The notes: generated from the letters alone by a model not told the origin. Positions 1 to 6,393 are shown, numbered from the stretch's first letter. The stretch: 10,519 nt of DNA from JBEBGV01 sp040081265 (GCA_040081265.1 JBEBGV010000108.1:1-10519); one strand, 5' to 3'. Numbers and translations are program-made.

Positions 1-70
1 CATTCGGGAGGCCCTCCAGTAACAACGGGTTGGTGTGGTAACCCCCATTGTTTCCAGAGACTCCCGAATG
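1..70. repeat. Long imperfect palindrome (stem-loop)
   Basis: CATTCGGGAG at 1-10 is exactly complementary to CTCCCGAATG at 61-70. Inside, AACAACGGGTT (about 21-31) pairs with AACCCCCATTGTT (about 40-52) with a small bulge, leaving a short apical loop and one internal loop. The left arm starts at base 1, so the structure may extend beyond the window. It lies in the reading frame of the nucleotidyltransferase at the point where family similarity ends. It could be a mobile-element end or recombination site, or a folded mRNA segment; no known element is recognised. Confidence 0.6.
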
Positions 71-472
71 AACAACGTGTGTAGCATTCACAGCTAGCCA
101 GGTCGCAATGAGGTACTCGGGACGAACCACGTTCACTGGCAAGCCGTCGAAGTCGAGCACGGCGGCAGTGCGAATCGCTTCTTCGTGTAGCTCGTCTGGT
201 GCCGGAACAAATTGAACCGGGATCTCACCGATCACGATGTGTTCACGGCCCGCTGAGTACCCCTTCTCGCGCGACCATTGATAAAGGGGGCCGAGATCGA
301 CGAGCGTCCCGGTTTGACCGCCAAGGACCACCAATACGTCCAAGTCAAAGGTGGGGATTGCCTCGTCCCAGAACATTTGAGCGATCGCGCCAAAGACCGC
401 GTAACTAACGAGCAGGCCGCGCTGTTGAAGGTCCTCGATCGCTAGGAGTACTTCAGAAAACCTCGGAAACAC
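1..472 (-). CDS. Nucleotidyltransferase-fold protein, partial and possibly altered at its C-terminus
   Basis: The minus strand is open from a GTG at 472 to the window edge (157 codons), preceded in frame by a TAG. The translation has the nucleotidyltransferase signature YAVFGAIAQMFWDEAIPTFDLDVLV, residues about 20-43 in pieces: a G-A helix start, then the acidic pair D-x-D in FDLDV. It continues with SREKGYSAGREHIVIGE and IPVQFVPAPDELHEEAI, which match a family of uncharacterised AbiEii-like nucleotidyltransferases. In that family the RPEYLIA block is normally followed by a TGR-x-KD stretch; here WLAVNATHVVHSGVSG appears instead and runs into a 70-bp palindrome. Third codon positions are less G/C-rich than in neighbours, hinting at transfer. 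Substrate unknown; antitoxin or toxin roles are known for related folds but not shown here. The start is also supported by a TAGAAT box 6 nt upstream. Confidence 0.75.
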   Translation of the reverse strand, partial: MFPRFSEVLLAIEDLQQRGLLVSYAVFGAIAQMFWDEAIPTFDLDVLVVLGGQTGTLVDLGPLYQWSREKGYSAGREHIVIGEIPVQFVPAPDELHEEAIRTAAVLDFDGLPVNVVRPEYLIATWLAVNATHVVHSGVSGNNGGYHTNPLLLEGLPN

Positions 473-478
473 TCCCTG

Positions 479-484
479 ATTCTA
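479..484 (-). promoter_or_regulatory. -10-like box for a leaderless nucleotidyltransferase mRNA
   Basis: TAGAAT on the minus strand (5 of 6 matches to TATAAT) ends exactly 6 nt before the GTG start, so transcription would begin on the start codon itself. I see no convincing -35 hexamer at 16-18 bp. There is no separate Shine-Dalgarno site at a normal distance. Confidence 0.35.
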
Positions 485-640
485 TCCAATGACGCCGTCA
501 GGCACACCTTCAGCGTGTGACCCGATCCTCCGTCCGTTGGGCTCCGTGGTACGTGGCAAAACAGCGTCGCGCGGCTGAACGCCGACTCGACGTGCATCGC
601 GTAAGAGCTTGCTCAGGAGGGCTGCGCCCTATCTAGCCAT

Positions 641-670
641 AATCAGAATTCATCAGACTTCATCAGGTTG
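641..670. repeat. Three tandem 10-bp imperfect direct repeats
   Basis: AATCAGAATT, CATCAGACTT and CATCAGGTTG lie end to end and share ATCAG at the same place. A small AGGGC-tgc-GCCCT hairpin sits just before at 618-630. The 473-736 stretch holds no gene I can support. The repeats lie about 70-100 bp before the next start codon, where a regulator could bind with one-helical-turn spacing. Confidence 0.4.
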
Positions 671-736
671 TACTGCAGGACTCGCGCGACGCGCGGGCTC
701 ATCATCGCCTCTACCCGCTCAGGAGGCGGGCACGCT

Positions 737-1480
737 ATGACGAGTCGTCAAGCCCTTCGCTACGAGATGTTGCTTCGTGTCAGCAAGTTCCTGGAAACCT
801 ACCGCCACCTGTTCCCGCCGGATTCGGTCGGCGGACAGGCCCACGCCACCATCGTCTCGGCCGTCGCCACGCTCAGCGCCGAGGCGATGGCCAAGATGTC
901 CAACCGGCAGGACGCGATCGTCGAGCCGACGGTTGCCGCCAGGCTGGCGCTCCGACGCCAGGTGTCAGCCATCGCCCGCTGCGCGCGGGAGATAGCACGG
1001 ACGACCCCCGGCTTCGACACGGCGTTCCGGATGCCGGAAACGAAGACCGACCTGGCCCTTCTCACGGCGGGTCGGCTGTTCATGCAGGAAGCGGATCAGT
1101 CGAAAGACCACTTCCTCGCCTACAAGCTGCCGCCTGACTTCATCACGAAGCTGTCGGCAACGCTTGACCAGTTCGCGGCGCTGCTCTCGAGCCGCGAAAC
1201 GGGACTCGACGGCCACCTCCGCGCACGCGTGGGAATCGATGCCACCCTCGCTGCGGCCATGGATGCGGTCCACACGCTGGACGTCATGGTTTCCAACCAG
1301 TTCGCAGGCGATCCAGCGACGCTGGCCGTGTGGCAGCGGGACCGCAAGGTCGAATACACCCGTCGCCGTCGCGCGACGATCGGCAGCGAATCGGCTGCCG
1401 GCTCGTCCGCCGAAGCGTTAGCGAAGGCGGAAGCCGTGGCGAAGGCGGAACCCGCCCTACGTGATGGGGCGGCACAATGA
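737..1480 (+). CDS. Conserved helical protein of unknown function
   Basis: This is a 247-aa protein starting MTSRQALRYEMLLRVSKF. ATG at 737 is preferred over the upstream in-frame TTG at 668 because AGGAGG lies at 721-726, 10 nt upstream. The sequence looks mostly alpha-helical, with RHLFPPDSVGG near residue 23, TAGRLFMQEAD near 115, and TLDVMVSNQFAGDPATLAVW near 180. There is no signal peptide, membrane segment or catalytic motif that I recognise. It resembles a group of hypothetical proteins recurrent in Acidobacteria (recollection, not a search). The C-terminal tail is Ala/Glu/Lys-rich with a duplicated EALAKA/EAVAKA unit and is probably disordered. Its stop overlaps the next start (ATGA), so translation of the two is likely coupled. 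Function unknown. Confidence 0.8.
   Translation: MTSRQALRYEMLLRVSKFLETYRHLFPPDSVGGQAHATIVSAVATLSAEAMAKMSNRQDAIVEPTVAARLALRRQVSAIARCAREIARTTPGFDTAFRMPETKTDLALLTAGRLFMQEADQSKDHFLAYKLPPDFITKLSATLDQFAALLSSRETGLDGHLRARVGIDATLAAAMDAVHTLDVMVSNQFAGDPATLAVWQRDRKVEYTRRRRATIGSESAAGSSAEALAKAEAVAKAEPALRDGAAQ
1412..1447 (+). repeat. Two 18-bp tandem units in the gene's tail
   Basis: GAAGCGTTAGCGAAGGCG (1412-1429) is followed directly by GAAGCCGTGGCGAAGGCG (1430-1447), 15 of 18 identical. They encode EALAKA and EAVAKA. The length is a multiple of three, so copy-number change would keep the frame. Confidence 0.6.
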
Positions 1481-1707
1481 ACGGCCGCCACGACGTGCAC
1501 GTGTACCCCACCGGCGATGGCCGGTGGGGGGTGGGGCAGGGCGGCACGCTCCTCTCGAGTCATCTGAGTCAGGCCACCGCGATCAGGGCCGGACGTCAGC
1601 GGGCGCGAGTCGAGCATGTCGAACTCGTCGTTCACGGACGCGACGGGCGCTTCCGTGAAAAGGACAGCTACGGTCGCGAAAGCAGCCGCACGGATGCCGG
1701 GCAATGA
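1477..1707 (+). CDS. DUF2188 domain-containing protein
   Basis: This 76-aa protein has the DUF2188 pattern: DVHVYPTGDGRWGVGQGG, then a Ser/His-rich turn with TAIRAGRQRAR, then ELVVHGRDGRFREKDSYG. The last block, with HGRDG...KDSYG, is the family's most recognisable part. DUF2188 proteins are small, probably beta-alpha-beta single-domain proteins of unknown function. The start codon overlaps the upstream stop (ATGA, 1477-1480), and its own stop overlaps the next start in the same way (1704-1707), so it is the middle member of a translationally coupled trio. No signal peptide; likely cytoplasmic. Confidence 0.85.
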   Translation: MNGRHDVHVYPTGDGRWGVGQGGTLLSSHLSQATAIRAGRQRARVEHVELVVHGRDGRFREKDSYGRESSRTDAGQ

Positions 1708-2279
1708 CGGCCTTCTTCACCCGTCACGCCGGCATCCGCGTCTACCAACGGCTTTCGATCAGCCATGTCGAAGTGGCCGAACTCCTCAACAACGATCGCG
1801 CGGTCAACGTGGGTGTTGACCGCGCGAGACGGGCACATCGTCTGTTCTTCAGCGTACGCGATAGACGATGGTTCGTTGCCGTGCAGAGCGAGAAGAACGG
1901 CGTTGTTGTCACCGTGTGGCCACTGCGTTTTCACGAGCGGCTCAGCTGGCGGATCGCGCCGCACGCACTGCACATGGCCCGCGCGCTGGCGACTGGTGAG
2001 GGGCTGCGCCCGCTGGAGTCGAGCGAGCTGGAACGCGCGGTGCGCCGCATGCCTGTGCGTCCCGCTCATAGGCTCCGCAAGCATCGGCGCGAGCGGAACC
2101 GGCAGTATCGGCGTGAATGTGCGGCCATCCGGGCGCGTGACGAGCCCGTGACGCGTCGTTCTTTCACCGCTATCATTCGACATCGTGCACCTGCTGAGGT
2201 CGAGACACTCGATGTCGGGTCTGGCTGTCGTGTTGTCCGTAATGATCGCGGCGTTCAACCCGGCGCCAGTAACCCTTAA
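1704..2279 (+). CDS. DUF4258-like small protein with an extended basic tail
   Basis: The 191-aa frame opens with ATG in an ATGA overlap. Residues 1-75 carry the pattern RHAGIRVYQRLSISHVEVAELL, then HRLFFSVRDRRWFVAVQSEK and GVVVTVWPL. This resembles the RHA-x-R-x-QR ... VITV layout of DUF4258-type proteins, a family related to the RelE/BrnT fold, but the assignment is by eye. Residues after about 110 are Arg-rich (HRLRKHRRERNRQYRRE) and end in sequence that overlaps the mepA reading frame by about 95 nt. The true protein may therefore be shorter or the tail may be decayed. A perfect 13-bp inverted repeat lies inside the gene at 1796-1827. The context with DUF2188 suggests a coupled unit of unknown role. 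Confidence 0.6.
   Translation: MTAFFTRHAGIRVYQRLSISHVEVAELLNNDRAVNVGVDRARRAHRLFFSVRDRRWFVAVQSEKNGVVVTVWPLRFHERLSWRIAPHALHMARALATGEGLRPLESSELERAVRRMPVRPAHRLRKHRRERNRQYRRECAAIRARDEPVTRRSFTAIIRHRAPAEVETLDVGSGCRVVRNDRGVQPGASNP
1796..1827 (+). repeat. Perfect 13-bp inverted repeat inside a coding region
   Basis: TCGCGCGGTCAAC (1796-1808) and GTTGACCGCGCGA (1815-1827) are exact reverse complements around the 6-nt loop GTGGGT. It codes for DRAVN-VG-VDRA. No T-run follows, so it does not look like an intrinsic terminator. It could slow ribosomes or bind a dimeric protein. Confidence 0.7.
2148..2176 (+). promoter_or_regulatory. Candidate internal promoter for mepA
   Basis: GTGACG (2148-2153, 4 of 6 to TTGACA), a 17-bp spacer and TATCAT (2171-2176, 5 of 6 to TATAAT) lie just before the GTG start at 2185. 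Expected transcription start is about 2183, giving a near-leaderless mRNA. The promoter lies within the upstream gene. Confidence 0.4.
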
Positions 2280-3072
2280 CGCCCAGCGTCAGGCGGCGGA
2301 CCCACGCTTCTCCCAATGGGCGGCCATCCGTGAGCCGTTGCCCGGCGAGGCGGCCTCCATCGGTTTCTACGCTGCCGGCTGTCTTGCCGGCGCCCAGCAG
2401 TTGCCGCTCGATGGCGATGGGTTCGTGCGGATGCGCCCATCCCGCAGCCGGGGCTACGGCCATCCCTCCTTGCTCTCGTATCTCGAGCGACTGGCCGCCG
2501 ACCGCCATGCCGCCAACAGAAGCGTCTTGCTCATCGGCGATCTGGGACTCGCGCGAGGGGGGCCGATGTTGACCGGGCATGCCAGCCACCAGAACGGCCT
2601 GGACGCCGACGTCTGGTTGACGACGCGCGACCGCAAGCCGACTGCACGGCAGCGCGAGCGTCTGAACGCCCCGAGCTACGTCGTCGGACGAAAGACACTT
2701 CGACCCAACTGGGGTGAGACGCAGCGCGACCTGCTCGCGGTCGCTGCCAACAGTTCGTCGGTAGAGCGGATCTTCGTCAGCCCGCCGATCAAGCGAGACA
2801 TGTGCAGTCAGTATCCGGAGGCGCCGTGGCTCCATCGACTCAGGGCCTGGTGGGGACACGAGGACCACTTCCACGTGCGTCTGGTCTGCCCACCTGGCAG
2901 TCTTGAGTGCCAGCCGCAGGATCCTCTGGATGCCGCCGATGCCGGGTGCGGCGCTGAACTCGACTGGTGGTTTTCGCGCGAGGCCGACGACGAGTGGCGC
3001 AAGTTGCGGTCGTCTACTGAGCCTCGCCGATTTCCGGATCTCCCGCTTCAGTGCAGTAGCGTCGCGCGCTAG
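2185..3072 (+). CDS. mepA: Penicillin-insensitive murein endopeptidase (peptidase M74)
   Basis: MepA is a periplasmic zinc endopeptidase that cleaves D-Ala-meso-DAP cross-links in peptidoglycan. This 295-aa protein has its fingerprint: GHASHQNGLDADVW with H135 and D142, and GHEDHFHVRLVCP with H225, H228 and H230. These correspond to E. coli H113, D120, H206, H209 and H211, the zinc-site and catalytic residues. Six cysteines match the three disulfides of the family, including LVCP, LEC and AGCGAELDWW near the end. An N-terminal signal (RSRH, then a hydrophobic run LAVVLSVMIAAF, then LNAQ) indicates export. GTG 2185 is chosen for the basic n-region and the promoter spacing; ATG 2212 with GAGG at 2195 is the alternative. 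It overlaps the preceding frame by about 95 nt. Confidence 0.92.
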   Translation: MHLLRSRHSMSGLAVVLSVMIAAFNPAPVTLNAQRQAADPRFSQWAAIREPLPGEAASIGFYAAGCLAGAQQLPLDGDGFVRMRPSRSRGYGHPSLLSYLERLAADRHAANRSVLLIGDLGLARGGPMLTGHASHQNGLDADVWLTTRDRKPTARQRERLNAPSYVVGRKTLRPNWGETQRDLLAVAANSSSVERIFVSPPIKRDMCSQYPEAPWLHRLRAWWGHEDHFHVRLVCPPGSLECQPQDPLDAADAGCGAELDWWFSREADDEWRKLRSSTEPRRFPDLPLQCSSVAR

Positions 3073-3207
3073 CGAAGTTGTCCCGAATGTCCGAAGCGAG
3101 TGTCTCCGACGCTGATCGTAATGTCATGCGCTCGTCCCGCGGGCACCTCCGGCAGGTTGCGTGCACTTTTGTCCGGCACGCAAGCTGCACCGCGCTACTA
3201 CACGGAT

Positions 3208-3417
3208 ATGCACGACCCAGAGGATCCCTCTTCCACCAGTCGATTGCCGAGTTCACCTGGCTCGCTCACGCCCCACGGCGCCCACGCGACAACTCGGGTG
3301 TGCGACAGCTGCAAATGGCCAGTGACGCACACGCGCCGCTTTCGCGGCCGGATGATGTGTCTGCTCTGCATCGGGGACTACTTCGGGGCCGACGGGGAGG
3401 AGGACGAAGAGGCTTGA
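3208..3417 (+). CDS. Small zinc-ribbon-like protein
   Basis: This 69-aa ORF has a Ser/Pro-rich N-terminal third, then CDSC (about residues 32-35) and CLLC (about 50-53), then a very acidic tail (DGEEDEEA). Two CxxC knuckles about 15 residues apart with an Arg-rich link (HTRRFRGRMM) fit a small structural zinc site. ATG at 3208 is chosen because upstream in-frame residues look like noise; there is no good ribosome site, and GTG 3100 or ATG 3121 cannot be excluded. Codon third positions in the Cys region are G/C-rich, like real genes here. The stop is 9-33 nt before the next gene, so co-transcription is possible. Function unknown. The 135 bp before it, after mepA, shows nothing I can name. Confidence 0.5.
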   Translation: MHDPEDPSSTSRLPSSPGSLTPHGAHATTRVCDSCKWPVTHTRRFRGRMMCLLCIGDYFGADGEEDEEA

Positions 3418-3450
3418 CGAAGTGACGTGGCCAGAGCAATCTGGATCGCG

Positions 3451-3795
3451 GTGATTACGATCTATCAGAAGCCCACGTGCACAACCTGCAAGCAGGTGCA
3501 CTCGGCGCTGCGCGATGCCGGCGTCGATTTCAACGCGGTCAACTACTACACCGAGCCGCTCAGCGCCGCACAGATCACGGCGCTGCTCCGCAAGATGGGT
3601 ATCACCGCTCGCCAACTGCTCCGCACCAGGGAGCCGATCTACAAGACCCTCGGACTCGCCGAACGTGAACTCAGCGACGAGGCACTGGTTCACCTGATGG
3701 TCGAGCATCCTGATCTGATCCAGCGTCCGATCGTCGAGAACGGCGACCGCGCCATCCTGGCGCGTCCAGCCGATCGCCTGCGCGACATCCTGTAG
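3451..3795 (+). CDS. ArsC/Spx-family thioredoxin-fold protein (arsenate reductase-like)
   Basis: This 114-aa protein begins ITIYQKPTCTTCKQV, with C10 as the ArsC catalytic cysteine position and C13 making a CxxC as in Spx-type members. R60 (RTREPIYK), R92 (LIQRPIV) and R105 (LARP) fall at the places of E. coli ArsC R60, R94 and R107, the oxyanion-binding arginines. This supports a glutaredoxin-coupled reductase, though arsenate activity cannot be assumed: there is no arsR, arsB or acr3 nearby. Length matches the family (about 115-120). GTG 3451 is chosen because the family starts right before the first strand; GTG 3427 would add eight residues (MARAIWIA). Neither has a strong ribosome site. 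A YffB-like stand-alone oxidoreductase is the main alternative. Confidence 0.85.
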   Translation: MITIYQKPTCTTCKQVHSALRDAGVDFNAVNYYTEPLSAAQITALLRKMGITARQLLRTREPIYKTLGLAERELSDEALVHLMVEHPDLIQRPIVENGDRAILARPADRLRDIL

Positions 3796-3798
3796 ACG

Positions 3799-3990
3799 TC
3801 AGGCGTATCCAGGCTCTGCGCCACTCGCTTCACCTGATGCCCCGAGTCCGAGCCGCGGGGGACCAAGGACGCCGGCGACCTCGAGGCGTTCGCCGGCAGG
3901 GAGCGCTGCTCGCGCGAACAACCCACGCCCCGCGCCGGGGATCGACGACGCGTCCACGTAGAAGCGCGCGTCAGACTCGTTCACGATCAT
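3799..3990 (-). pseudogene. SET-domain protein remnant, frameshifted and truncated
   Basis: On the minus strand ATG at 3990 opens MIVNESDARFYVDASSIPGA, then GRGLFARAALPAGERLEV and AGVL. This is the start of a SET domain (the GxGRGLFA motif), a fold of lysine methyltransferases. After GVL the frame reads GPPRLGLGASG and stops at 63 aa, whereas SET proteins need 120 or more. In the adjacent frame the sequence reads SLVPRGSDSG, which is what I would expect after GVL in this family, so one extra base (near 3872) explains the break. Even that frame loses similarity within about ten codons, so the rest of the gene is gone. It converges on the arsC-like gene, 3 nt from its stop. A short functional peptide is possible but unlikely. 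Confidence 0.55.
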
Positions 3991-4010
3991 CGGTCTCGGT
4001 CCGCGAGATT

Positions 4011-4541
<531 letters not shown>

Positions 4542-4651
4542 GCACTTCCTTCCTCACGCGGCACATTCGCGCGGTTGTGTTTGCGTCAGGGCAGCGGACA
4601 ACCTGTCGAAATCAGGCCATATTACGTCGCCGCGGATAAATCGCGCCGACC

Positions 4652-4665
4652 GCGAAACATTTCGC
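4652..4665. promoter_or_regulatory. Palindrome GCGAAA-CA-TTTCGC, candidate operator
   Basis: Six-base arms GCGAAA and TTTCGC flank CA in the divergent intergenic region. TTGACT (4671-4676, 5 of 6 to -35 TTGACA) follows 5 nt later on the plus strand, but I cannot find a good -10 at 16-18 bp. A second small inverted repeat AGTGC-acag-GCACT lies at 4687-4700. Either could be a binding site controlling the flavoprotein operon or the RibD_C gene. Confidence 0.35.
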
Positions 4666-4770
4666 CTCCTTTGACTCACGATCCCCAGTGCACAGGCACT
4701 TAGGGCGGCCGCCGACTTGCTGTATCGACCAGTGGCGGAGAGACTGGCAGCGCCGCCGGAGGGGGTGGTT

Positions 4771-6225
4771 ATGAGCCGGGTCGTGGTGCTTGGAGCAGGG
4801 ATCGCGGGACACACGGCTGCTGCCTTTCTTCGAAAGTGGCTGGAACGGGGCGACGAGGTGATCGTCGTTTCTCCAAAACCCACCTACAACTGGATTCCAT
4901 CAAACATCTGGGTAGGCGTCGGCGTGATGTCTCCTGCCGACGTGGTGTTCCCTCTCGCCCCCGTCTATGAGCGACACGGGATCGAGTTCAAGCAGGCGCG
5001 AGCCGTCGAACTCCATCCGGAGGGGCGCGCCGACGATCCAGCCCCGTATCTGGTCGCGGAATCCACGCGTGCGGGTCATGAAGGCGAGCGCGAAGACATC
5101 CGTTATGACTTCCTCATCAACGCCACTGGTCCCAAGCTGAACTTTGCCGCGACTCCTGGGCTGGGGCCCGACGGTCACAGTCTCTCCGTGTGCACCGAGA
5201 CGCACGCCGCCGCGGCTGCGCAGGCGCTGGGGGTATCGGTTGAGCGGATGCGCCGCGGCGAGCGGCAGCGCTTCCTGGTCGGTACGGGACACGGTGGTTG
5301 CACGTGCGAAGGCGCGGCGTTCGAGTACATCGTCAACCTCGAGTTCGAACTGCGGGCTCGAGGCGTCCGCGATAAGGCAGACATCCAGTGGATCTCGAAC
5401 GAGTACGAGCTCGGCGACTTCGGCATGGGCGGGATGCATCTGAAACGCGGCGGCTACGTGACGCCCAGCAAGATCTTCATGGAATCACTCTTCGCGGAGC
5501 GGAACATCCAGTGGATTACGCGTGCACACGTCCGTCAACTCGACGCGGGCCTCGCGCATTACGAGACAATCGAGGGCCCCGAACGGGAGATCGCGTTCGA
5601 CTTTGCGATGTTGCTGCCGCCGTTCACCGGGGTGGGCCTGAAGGCGTTCGACCGGCTGGGCGAAGACATCACGGCGAAGCTCTTTCGTCCCAACGGCTTC
5701 ATGAACGTCGATGCCGAATACGCGCCGCGGCCGTTCGAGGAGTGGCGGGCTGCTGATTGGCCTCGCACCTATCAGTCGCCGGCCTATCGCAATCTCTTCG
5801 CCGCGGGGATCGCCTTCGCGCCCCCACACGCCATCTCTCGCCCCTATCAGACACCGTCAGGTGCGCCCGTTGCGCCGGCGCCCCCGCGCACCGGCATGCC
5901 GTCGGCCATGATCGGCAAGGCGGTCGCCCGCAGCGTGGTGGACATGCTGGGCGGATCGGCCACACCCACGCACACGGCGTCGATGGCGACCATGGGTGCC
6001 GCGTGCGTCGCGTCCGCAGGAGCGAATCCCTTCAGGGGTACCGCCGCCTCGCTGACCGTGTACCCGATCGTGCCGGACTTCGAGCGCTATCCAGCGTATG
6101 GGCGCGATCTCGACCAGACATCGGGTGAGATTGGGCTCGCCGGTCATTGGATCAAGATCCTGCTGCACCACGCGTTCTTGTACAAGGCCCAGCTCAAGCC
6201 AGGCTGGAGCCTGATTCCGGAGTGA
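4771..6225 (+). CDS. sqr: Sulfide:quinone oxidoreductase-like FAD flavoprotein
   Basis: SQR oxidises sulfide to polysulfide or sulfur and passes electrons to quinone at the membrane. The 484-aa protein starts VVVLGAGIAGHTAA (FAD Rossmann motif, GAGIAG at 8-13) and has a second FAD/NAD-family motif NATG at 117-120. Cysteines lie at 141 (SVCTETHA), 177 and 179 (GHGGCTCEGAAFEY) and 412 (GAACVASAG), fitting the three conserved SQR cysteines plus one extra in a CxC. The C-terminus (HWIKILLHHAFLYKAQLKPG, then WSLIPE) is an amphipathic membrane-binding tail typical of SQR relatives. It is longer than the usual 400-430 aa. ATG 4771 is set by GGAGGGGG at 4758-4765; a TTG at 4717 also opens the frame. 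It is followed at 3 nt by a small gene and then DUF302. A flavocytochrome c-like or persulfide-oxidising role is the alternative. Confidence 0.85.
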   Translation: MSRVVVLGAGIAGHTAAAFLRKWLERGDEVIVVSPKPTYNWIPSNIWVGVGVMSPADVVFPLAPVYERHGIEFKQARAVELHPEGRADDPAPYLVAESTRAGHEGEREDIRYDFLINATGPKLNFAATPGLGPDGHSLSVCTETHAAAAAQALGVSVERMRRGERQRFLVGTGHGGCTCEGAAFEYIVNLEFELRARGVRDKADIQWISNEYELGDFGMGGMHLKRGGYVTPSKIFMESLFAERNIQWITRAHVRQLDAGLAHYETIEGPEREIAFDFAMLLPPFTGVGLKAFDRLGEDITAKLFRPNGFMNVDAEYAPRPFEEWRAADWPRTYQSPAYRNLFAAGIAFAPPHAISRPYQTPSGAPVAPAPPRTGMPSAMIGKAVARSVVDMLGGSATPTHTASMATMGAACVASAGANPFRGTAASLTVYPIVPDFERYPAYGRDLDQTSGEIGLAGHWIKILLHHAFLYKAQLKPGWSLIPE

Positions 6226-6228
6226 TCA

Positions 6229-6393
6229 ATGAGCGACCACACTCGCACCATGTCGCCGAATGTGACCACAGGCGTGATGGCGCCGATGCCCACGCGCTGG
6301 ACGATCTTCCTGCGAACCTTCATTCCCTGGCAGATGGTCCGGTTTGTCATCATCAACGTGAAGATGTTCCGCCTCATCTGGCGAAGTCACTGA
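6229..6393 (+). CDS. 54-aa basic/hydrophobic small protein of the sqr cluster
   Basis: ATG at 6229 begins 3 nt after the flavoprotein stop and the frame runs 54 codons to TGA. The N-terminal 20 residues are Met/Thr-rich and polar. The rest, PTRWTIFLRTFIPWQMVRFV then IINVKMFRLIWRSH, alternates hydrophobic blocks with Arg/Lys/Trp and ends basic, as in a membrane-surface amphipathic helix. It has no cysteine. I recall small proteins with the FLRTFIPWQ...K-M-R-I pattern beside SQR genes but cannot verify this here. The tight spacing, the absence of a good overlapping alternative and the sensible composition support it as real. It may help anchor or assemble the flavoprotein; this is inference. 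Confidence 0.65.
   Translation: MSDHTRTMSPNVTTGVMAPMPTRWTIFLRTFIPWQMVRFVIINVKMFRLIWRSH

Noticed and set aside
1..80. Integron attC site
   Set aside because: The palindrome is suggestive, but I cannot place the RYYYAAC and GTTRRRY core boxes at its outer ends, and no integrase or cassette array is visible.
199..408. Plus-strand 69-aa frame
   Set aside because: Opposite to the nucleotidyltransferase, which has a real fold signature; the frame is Arg/Pro/Ser-rich noise.
3078..3425. Plus-strand 115-aa frame overlapping the zinc-ribbon ORF
   Set aside because: It lacks any motif, whereas the overlapping frame has two CxxC knuckles and better codon composition.
1120..3708. Minus-strand frames (1120-1704, 1668-2258, 2173-2874, 3253-3708)
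   Set aside because: They lie antisense to well-supported genes, have Arg/His-rich shadow composition, no family signatures and no ribosome sites.
3427..3795. Calling an arsenic-resistance operon
   Set aside because: Only an ArsC/Spx-fold protein is present; there is no ArsR, efflux pump or other ars gene in the window.
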